Below are positions 6,588-10,653 of a DNA stretch of 10,653 bases, one piece after another (the first letter of the stretch is position 1; every line of letters begins with the position of its first letter). The notes under the pieces are model-generated. The model did no database searches. It saw only the letters and a program-made list of their open reading frames with translations, and was not told where the DNA came from. The position numbers and the translations under genes were made by a program. The DNA comes from CAZKUN01 sp964555935 (GTDB lineage Bacteria > Armatimonadota > Zipacnadia > Zipacnadales > VGFC01): contig CAZKUN010000296.1 of assembly GCA_964555935.1 (NCBI GenBank), positions 1 through 10,653 of the forward strand, given 5' to 3'.

Positions 6588-7082
6588 ATGGACCTCGACG
6601 AGCTCCTCGATGAACTAGAAGCAGCGATCGAAGGCGGCGAGAAGTTCTGGCATGTCTTCGGCGGCCGGGCCATGGTGCGCGCCGACGACGTGTATGACAT
6701 TGCGCACCGACTCCGCTCCAGCATCCCCGATGAGATCCGCACCGTGCATGAGGCCGGGCGGGACCGCGAACGAATCATCGAGGAAGCGCACCAAGAGCGA
6801 GCCAAGATCATTGAGGCCGCGCGCGAGCAGGCCAACCTCCTGCTCGACAACGACCAACTTGTCGTTGAGGCGCAACGCAAGCGGGAGCAGATTCTGGAGC
6901 GCGCGCAGATCGAGGCCGACGGCATCCGCGCCGATGCCGAGAACTACGCCCGGAACGTCATCAATAAGCTCGGCGAGTACGTTGACCGCATCGGCGCGAC
7001 CGTGGACAGCACGAAGGAGATGCTTGAGCGCGACGCCGACGCCCAGCGCCAGGAGCCCTCGAGCGAGGCCGACTCAAGCTAA
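6588..7082 (+). CDS. SepIVA-like coiled-coil protein (DivIVA-related)
   Basis: The 164-residue product has a short helical N-terminus (MDLDELLDELEAAI), then VRADDVYDIAHRLRSSIPDEI (30-50) and a long charged coiled coil (about 50-145) rich in E, R, A, Q and I, ending in a polar tail. The DDVYDIAHRLRSSIPDE block, the coiled coil and the segment ADGIRADAENYARNVINKLGE resemble, from memory, mycobacterial SepIVA (Rv2927c), a DivIVA-domain relative needed for septation and polar growth. Similar short proteins are often annotated as ATPase or ATP synthase F0 subunit B because of the coiled coil. There is no membrane segment, so an F0 b subunit is unlikely. A G6 run at 6573-6578 acts as Shine-Dalgarno 9 nt before the ATG. 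Septum or pole scaffolding is inferred. Confidence 0.65.
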   Translation: MDLDELLDELEAAIEGGEKFWHVFGGRAMVRADDVYDIAHRLRSSIPDEIRTVHEAGRDRERIIEEAHQERAKIIEAAREQANLLLDNDQLVVEAQRKREQILERAQIEADGIRADAENYARNVINKLGEYVDRIGATVDSTKEMLERDADAQRQEPSSEADSS

Positions 7083-7100
7083 CCTCTCGGCCCGGTTCTC

Positions 7101-7138
7101 TATAGTGGCAAACTCCGGCGCCGAAGTTCTGGCGCCGG
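7101..7138 (+). promoter_or_regulatory. ackA leader: -10-like hexamer and GC-rich hairpin
   Basis: TATAGT (7101-7106) is a near-consensus -10 hexamer, but no good -35 is visible at the right spacing. Eight nt downstream begins a perfect 8-bp inverted repeat, CCGGCGCC (7115-7122) and GGCGCCGG (7131-7138), with the 8-nt loop GAAGTTCT. If TATAGT is used, transcripts would start almost at the hairpin base. There is no T-run after it (TTGTGCTG), so it is a poor intrinsic terminator for the upstream gene and may be a 5'-end stabilising or regulatory stem. The rest of the 107-bp gap shows only the ackA ribosome-binding site. Confidence 0.4.
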
Positions 7139-7177
7139 TTGTGCTGTCGCCTGGCCATTGTTCCCCCCACGAATGCG

Positions 7178-7182
7178 AGGAG
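7178..7182 (+). promoter_or_regulatory. Shine-Dalgarno site selecting the GTG start of ackA
   Basis: AGGAG lies 7 nt before GTG 7190. A longer in-frame reading from 7139 would add 17 residues absent from acetate kinases and would begin inside the leader hairpin, so it is not used. Confidence 0.65.
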
Positions 7183-7189
7183 AAGGCAC

Positions 7190-8416
7190 GTGAAGGTTCT
7201 TGTCATCAACAACGGGAGTTCGTCGGGCAAGTACTGCCTGTACGACATGGATACGGAGATGGTCATCGCCGAAGGGGTCGCTGAGAGACTGGTGATCCAT
7301 GGCGGGATCAACGCTGAACTGACGCATCGGGTGCCCGGCCGGGACCCCGTCCGTCGCGCCCACGTCATCGAAAACCACGCATCCGCGGTCCGGCTCCTTC
7401 TTGAGGTCCTAACGGCCGAAGACACCGGCGTAATTGGCTCCATCGACGACATCGATGCTATCGGGCATCGCGTGGTCCACGCGGGCACCAAGTTCGCCGA
7501 GTCTGCTCTCATCACTGCCGACGTCATCGCCGCCGTCGAGGATTGCATCGAACTCGGGCCGCTGCACAACCCGCCGAACCTTGCCGGCATCCGCGCCTGC
7601 GAAGCCGCGCTCCCAGGCGTCCCGCAAGTTGCCGTGTTCGATACGGCGTTCGGGCAGACGCTGCCTCCTCACGCCTATCACTACGCAATCCCCCACGAGA
7701 TCTACGTGATGCACGGCGTCCGCCGCTACGGCTTCCACGGCACGTCGCACCGGTACATCACGCTGGTCGCGACGAAGATGCTGGAGGCCCGCGGCATCCC
7801 CCGCGAGGAGCAGAAACTCATCACCTGTCACCTCGGCAATGGCTGCAGCATGGCAGCCGTGAAGGGCGGCAGATGTGTCGACACGAGCATGGGCCTCACG
7901 CCACTCGAGGGCCTCGTGATGGGAACGCGTTGCGGGGACATTGACCCAGCCGCCATTCCGTTCATCATGGAGCGCGAAGGCGTCGACACGGACGAAATCG
8001 ACGACATGCTTAACAAGCGCAGCGGGCTCCTCGGCCTGTCCGGCGTGAGCAGCGATATGCGCGACATTCGGGCCGCCGCCGCTTCTGGGGACAAGCGCGC
8101 GCAACTCGCCATCGATGTCTTCTGCTACCGAATCCGCAAGTACATTGGCGCCTACGCCGCTGCCCTGGGCGGGCTGCACGCCGTAGCTTTCACGGCCGGG
8201 ATTGGTGAGAACACGCCGCTCGTTCGCGACGAGTGTGTCGAGGGGCTGGAGTTCATGGGGCTGGAGATCGACCACGCGAGGAACCAGGAGTTCGAGGGCG
8301 TCGACGAGCCCGCTGATGTCTCCACGGCAAACGCGAGGGCGCGCGTCCTCGTCATTCCCACGGATGAGGAGCTGATGATCGCTCGCGACACGCTGAACAT
8401 CGTCGAGGCGCTGTAA
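7190..8416 (+). CDS. ackA: Acetate kinase AckA
   Basis: AckA interconverts acetyl phosphate plus ADP and acetate plus ATP, the energy-yielding last step of acetate production. The 408-residue product has normal length and retains the active-site residues known from the Methanosarcina thermophila enzyme: N7, S10, S12 and K14 in NNGSSSGK (7-14), R94 (GHRVVHAG), H126, D151 (VFDTAF), H183 (GFHGTSH), R247 (MGTRCGDIDP) and E393 (IPTDEE). The first motif is unusual: most family members read N-A/C-GSSSLK, whereas this has NNGSSSGK, with asparagine at 8 and glycine at 13. The GTG start is set by AGGAG 7 nt upstream. No phosphotransacetylase gene is adjacent in this window. The gene converges on mtaB with 6 bp between stops. 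Confidence 0.96.
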   Translation: MKVLVINNGSSSGKYCLYDMDTEMVIAEGVAERLVIHGGINAELTHRVPGRDPVRRAHVIENHASAVRLLLEVLTAEDTGVIGSIDDIDAIGHRVVHAGTKFAESALITADVIAAVEDCIELGPLHNPPNLAGIRACEAALPGVPQVAVFDTAFGQTLPPHAYHYAIPHEIYVMHGVRRYGFHGTSHRYITLVATKMLEARGIPREEQKLITCHLGNGCSMAAVKGGRCVDTSMGLTPLEGLVMGTRCGDIDPAAIPFIMEREGVDTDEIDDMLNKRSGLLGLSGVSSDMRDIRAAAASGDKRAQLAIDVFCYRIRKYIGAYAAALGGLHAVAFTAGIGENTPLVRDECVEGLEFMGLEIDHARNQEFEGVDEPADVSTANARARVLVIPTDEELMIARDTLNIVEAL

Positions 8417-8422
8417 CCGCGT

Positions 8423-9727
8423 CTAGACGATCTCTCCGCTCACGAAGTGGGGATCCGCTTCGGTCACGCGTACCTGCACGATGCCTCCCCGAACGTCCGC
8501 GCCACCCGCGAAGCGCACCTTGAGGTAATTGTCGCTCACGCCGACCAGAAAGCCCTCGTCCCCATCGAGGGGCTGTTCGGCGACGACTTGAAGCGTCTCC
8601 CCCACATTCGCGTGCGAGAACGCCTCGCGTTTCTCAGTCGAGATCGTCATCAGAGCGCGACTACGCTCGCGCTTCACCTCGGGGTGGACTTGGTCCGCCA
8701 TCTCCGCCGCGCGCGTGCCCGGCCGCTGGGAGTAGCTGAACACGTGGAGGTAGCTCAACGGCAGCGCATCGAGGAAGGCGCGCATCTCCTCGAACTGCTC
8801 ATCGGTCTCGCCGGGGAAGCCAACCATCACGTCGGCGCCGATTCCTGTCAGCGGCGATGCCTCGCGGACCCGCATCAGGAGGTCGCCGTACTCCGCCGTC
8901 CCGTACGGCCGTCCCATGCGGCGCAGCACCTCGTCAGAGCCGCTCTGCAGTGGAAGGTGCAGGTGCCGGCAGACCAGGGGGTGGTTGGCGACGAGGTCGA
9001 TGATCCCGGGCGTGACCTCCATCGGTTCGATGGAGGAGAAGCGCAGTCGACCAAGCCCGGGGACCTGGCAGACCCAGCGCGCCAGCTCCTCCAGGTCGGC
9101 ATATTCCTCGGGGATGTCCTTGCCGTACATGCCCAGATGCACCCCGATCAGAACGACTTCAGGATGCCCCGCCTCGACCAGCTTCTCAATCTGGTTCACT
9201 ACATCCACGGGCTGAACGCTGCGGCTCGCGCCTCGGGCCTTGGGGATAATGCAATACGCGCAGTGGGCGTCGCAGCCTTCCTGGACCTTGACGAAGGCTC
9301 GCGTGTGCCCGGCGAAGGACTCGATCAGCCGCTCGGATGAATGCGATGGCTCCGCTTCATCCTCCGGCACGTCAGCGCCCCATGGTAAGTGCGATGCCAG
9401 GCCGTCCTTCTCAGTGTTGCCGAGAATGAGATCGATCTCGGGGATCTCCGCCAGCACCTCGGATCCGATCTCTGCGTAACACCCCGTCACGACCACAGTT
9501 GCCTCGGGGTTGCGCCGTTTGCCCTGGCGCGCGAGTCGCCGCGAATCTCGATCGCTCTTCGACGTCACCGTGCACGTGTTGACGACATACACGTCCGCGG
9601 GCTGATCGAACTCGACGATGTCGTAGCCCCGCCGCACGAGTTGCTCGCGGATGCGTTCGCTATCGTACTGATTGAGCTTGCAGCCGAGCGTCGTGATGGC
9701 TGCAGTCTTACGCCCCGGATCGGTCAT
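8423..9727 (-). CDS. mtaB: tRNA t6A37 methylthiotransferase MtaB (radical SAM)
   Basis: MtaB adds a methylthio group to C2 of N6-threonylcarbamoyladenosine at position 37 of ANN-decoding tRNAs, giving ms2t6A. The 434-residue product has the three-part methylthiotransferase layout. The N-terminal domain supplies the auxiliary 4Fe-4S ligands C16 (TLGCKLNQYDSE, the MtaB-type signature), C52 (NTCTVTSKSD) and C83 (VTGCYAE). The radical SAM domain has CDAHCAYC (C152, C156, C159), IIPKARG, LHLPLQSGSDEVL and VMVGFPGETDEQF. A C-terminal TRAM-like domain covers about 370-434. The TLGCKxNQ start and the short N-terminus favour MtaB over MiaB or RimO. ATG 9727 is preceded by GAGGA (9732-9736) 4 nt away, rather close. 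It lies 48 bp downstream of the formate dehydrogenase stop, on the same strand. Confidence 0.93.
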   Translation of the reverse strand: MTDPGRKTAAITTLGCKLNQYDSERIREQLVRRGYDIVEFDQPADVYVVNTCTVTSKSDRDSRRLARQGKRRNPEATVVVTGCYAEIGSEVLAEIPEIDLILGNTEKDGLASHLPWGADVPEDEAEPSHSSERLIESFAGHTRAFVKVQEGCDAHCAYCIIPKARGASRSVQPVDVVNQIEKLVEAGHPEVVLIGVHLGMYGKDIPEEYADLEELARWVCQVPGLGRLRFSSIEPMEVTPGIIDLVANHPLVCRHLHLPLQSGSDEVLRRMGRPYGTAEYGDLLMRVREASPLTGIGADVMVGFPGETDEQFEEMRAFLDALPLSYLHVFSYSQRPGTRAAEMADQVHPEVKRERSRALMTISTEKREAFSHANVGETLQVVAEQPLDGDEGFLVGVSDNYLKVRFAGGADVRGGIVQVRVTEADPHFVSGEIV

Positions 9728-9750
9728 TGGGTCCTCGAGTACAAACAGCG

Positions 9751-9779
9751 GACAGCGTCGGGGTTGAAACCCCTCCTAC
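9751..9779 (-). repeat. REP-like palindrome with GTAG head
   Basis: Read on the minus strand, a GTAG tetranucleotide (9776-9779) is followed by GA and the palindrome GGGGTTTCAACCCC (9760-9773), then GACGCTG. A GTAG (or GGAG) head with an adjacent short palindrome is the hallmark of REP elements moved by RAYT (TnpA-REP) transposases. The TAG of the head is also the stop codon of the upstream formate dehydrogenase gene. Only one copy is in this window, so repetition across the genome is inferred. The stem could also act as a weak terminator or mRNA 3'-end stabiliser; no T-run follows it. Confidence 0.6.
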
Positions 9780-10653
9780 AGCGCTTCCGCCGCGACCTTC
9801 TCAATGCGGACGGCGCAGGCCTTATATGATGGGATGCCTGCGATTGGGTCGAGCGTTGCGCTGGTCAGCACGTTCGTCGGGCTCTCGGCGAAGTGGAACG
9901 ACATGAAGACCATCCCCGCCGGTGACCGGTCCGTCACCTGCGCGCGGGCCGTCACCTCGCCGCGACGCGATGCGATCTTAATCATCTCGCCGTCGGCGAT
10001 GCCCAGCCGCTCCGCATCGGCCGCGTTGATCTCAGCCAGCTCTTCGGGCGCGACAGTGTCGATGCCCTTGGAGTGGTGCGTGCGCTGACCGGTGTGATAG
10101 TGATAGAGCCGCCGCCCGGTGGTGAGTTGCAGCGGGTACTCCTCGTCAGGCAGCTCGTCCGGCCCGATATACTCAACCGGCGCGAACGTGGCCTTGCGGT
10201 CGGTCCACAGGTCGGCATGCAAGAAGACCGTGCCCTCGTCGTCAGTGCTGCGGCATGGCCACTGCAGACCGATTCCCTCGATGCGATCGTAGTTGATTCC
10301 CGCCATCGTTGGCGTGAGACTAGCGATTTCGTCCCAGATATCGCGGGCAACCGGCTCGCCGATGTTCTTGCCCATTCGCTTGGCAATCTCAGAGATGATC
10401 CAGATGTCCGGCTTCGCCTCGCCCGGAGCCGGCACGGCCGCGCGAACGCGCTGGACTCGACGCTCCGTGTTGGTGAACGTGCCGTCAATCTCGCCCCACC
10501 CGGCGGCGGGCAACACGACGTCGGCGATCTCTGCCGTAGTGCCGGGGAAGTTGTCGAGCATCACGAGTAGATCGAGCTTCTCCAGGCACTCGCGCGCGTG
10601 GTTGGCGTTGGCGTCGGTGAGCAGCGGCTGCTCGCCCATCAGGAAGAGACAGC
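9776..10653 (-). CDS. Formate dehydrogenase alpha subunit-like molybdopterin oxidoreductase, C-terminal part
   Basis: The frame is open through the right edge, so only the last 291 or so residues are present and the N-terminal Fe-S and catalytic parts are not seen. The visible part begins CLFLMGEQPLLTDANANHA, matching the FdhA-type GENP loop, then has TAEIADVVLPAAGWGEIDGT and FTNTERRVQRVR, and a complete molybdopterin-dinucleotide-binding domain: LQLTTGRRLYHYHTGQRTHH, LGIADGEMIKIASRRGEV and ESPTNVLTSATLDPIAGIPS. These are hallmarks of soluble or NAD(P)-linked formate dehydrogenase alpha subunits (FdhA/FdhF type). Other CISM enzymes such as NADH dehydrogenase-associated NuoG-like proteins are less similar. 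The catalytic Cys/Sec lies outside, so activity cannot be judged. The protein ends EKVAAEAL at a TAG supplied by the REP-like element. Formate oxidation or CO2 reduction would suit the acetate and cytochrome genes nearby. Confidence 0.88.
   Translation of the reverse strand, partial: CLFLMGEQPLLTDANANHARECLEKLDLLVMLDNFPGTTAEIADVVLPAAGWGEIDGTFTNTERRVQRVRAAVPAPGEAKPDIWIISEIAKRMGKNIGEPVARDIWDEIASLTPTMAGINYDRIEGIGLQWPCRSTDDEGTVFLHADLWTDRKATFAPVEYIGPDELPDEEYPLQLTTGRRLYHYHTGQRTHHSKGIDTVAPEELAEINAADAERLGIADGEMIKIASRRGEVTARAQVTDRSPAGMVFMSFHFAESPTNVLTSATLDPIAGIPSYKACAVRIEKVAAEAL

Noticed and set aside
7409..8275. Long minus-strand open frame opposite ackA
   Set aside because: It is an antisense shadow of a clear acetate kinase gene in GC-rich DNA, with no family resemblance.
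8420..8429. Perfect 10-bp palindrome CGTCTAGACG between the ackA and mtaB stops
   Set aside because: It has no loop or T-run, so it is a weak terminator at best, and a 10-bp palindrome is expected by chance now and then in 10 kb.
8447..9340. Long plus-strand open frame opposite mtaB
   Set aside because: It lacks any recognisable motif, while the minus strand encodes a complete radical SAM methylthiotransferase.

Overview
The window is GC-rich (roughly 60% or more by eye), gene-dense bacterial DNA with short intergenic gaps, several GTG starts and good Shine-Dalgarno sites. The gene set suggests an anaerobic, respiring and acetate-producing member of the Actinomycetota: a multiheme cytochrome c/b fusion, System II cytochrome c maturation, a molybdopterin formate dehydrogenase-like enzyme, acetate kinase, and a coiled-coil protein resembling mycobacterial SepIVA. 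A deep anaerobic lineage such as Coriobacteriia/OPB41 or Geothermincolia would fit, but that placement is an inference from gene content and not a measured one.

Left block (1-3813, + strand): the 3' end of a periplasmic multiheme c-type cytochrome fused to a diheme b-type membrane domain (CbcL/FdnI-like architecture), then resB, then a ccsA/resC homologue. This looks like an operon that makes a quinone-linked multiheme electron conduit together with the ResB/CcsA machinery that attaches its hemes. The CcsA homologue is the most striking object here: its conserved blocks are in circularly permuted order, with the WWD heme-handling module that is normally C-terminal placed first. Between the cytochrome and resB lies what looks like the out-of-frame leftover 3' end of a second, paralogous cytochrome gene.

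Middle block: a tandem-domain UspA-like gene (3828-4652, - strand) converges on ccsA. It is divergent from sfsA, which opens a second + strand operon: sfsA-rsmD-coaD (overlapping genes), then a SepIVA-like coiled-coil gene and ackA (4755-8416). A good promoter sits only about 10 nt before the sfsA start codon. A second candidate promoter overlaps the coaD stop, and a -10-like hexamer plus a strong GC hairpin precede ackA.

Right block (- strand): the 3' end of a formate dehydrogenase alpha-subunit gene runs in from the right edge. It is followed by a REP-like palindrome whose GTAG head supplies the stop codon, then by mtaB (tRNA ms2t6A37 methylthiotransferase), which converges on ackA with 6 bp between stops. 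No tRNA, rRNA, CRISPR array or insertion sequence was seen, and no stretch over 300 bases lacks a gene.
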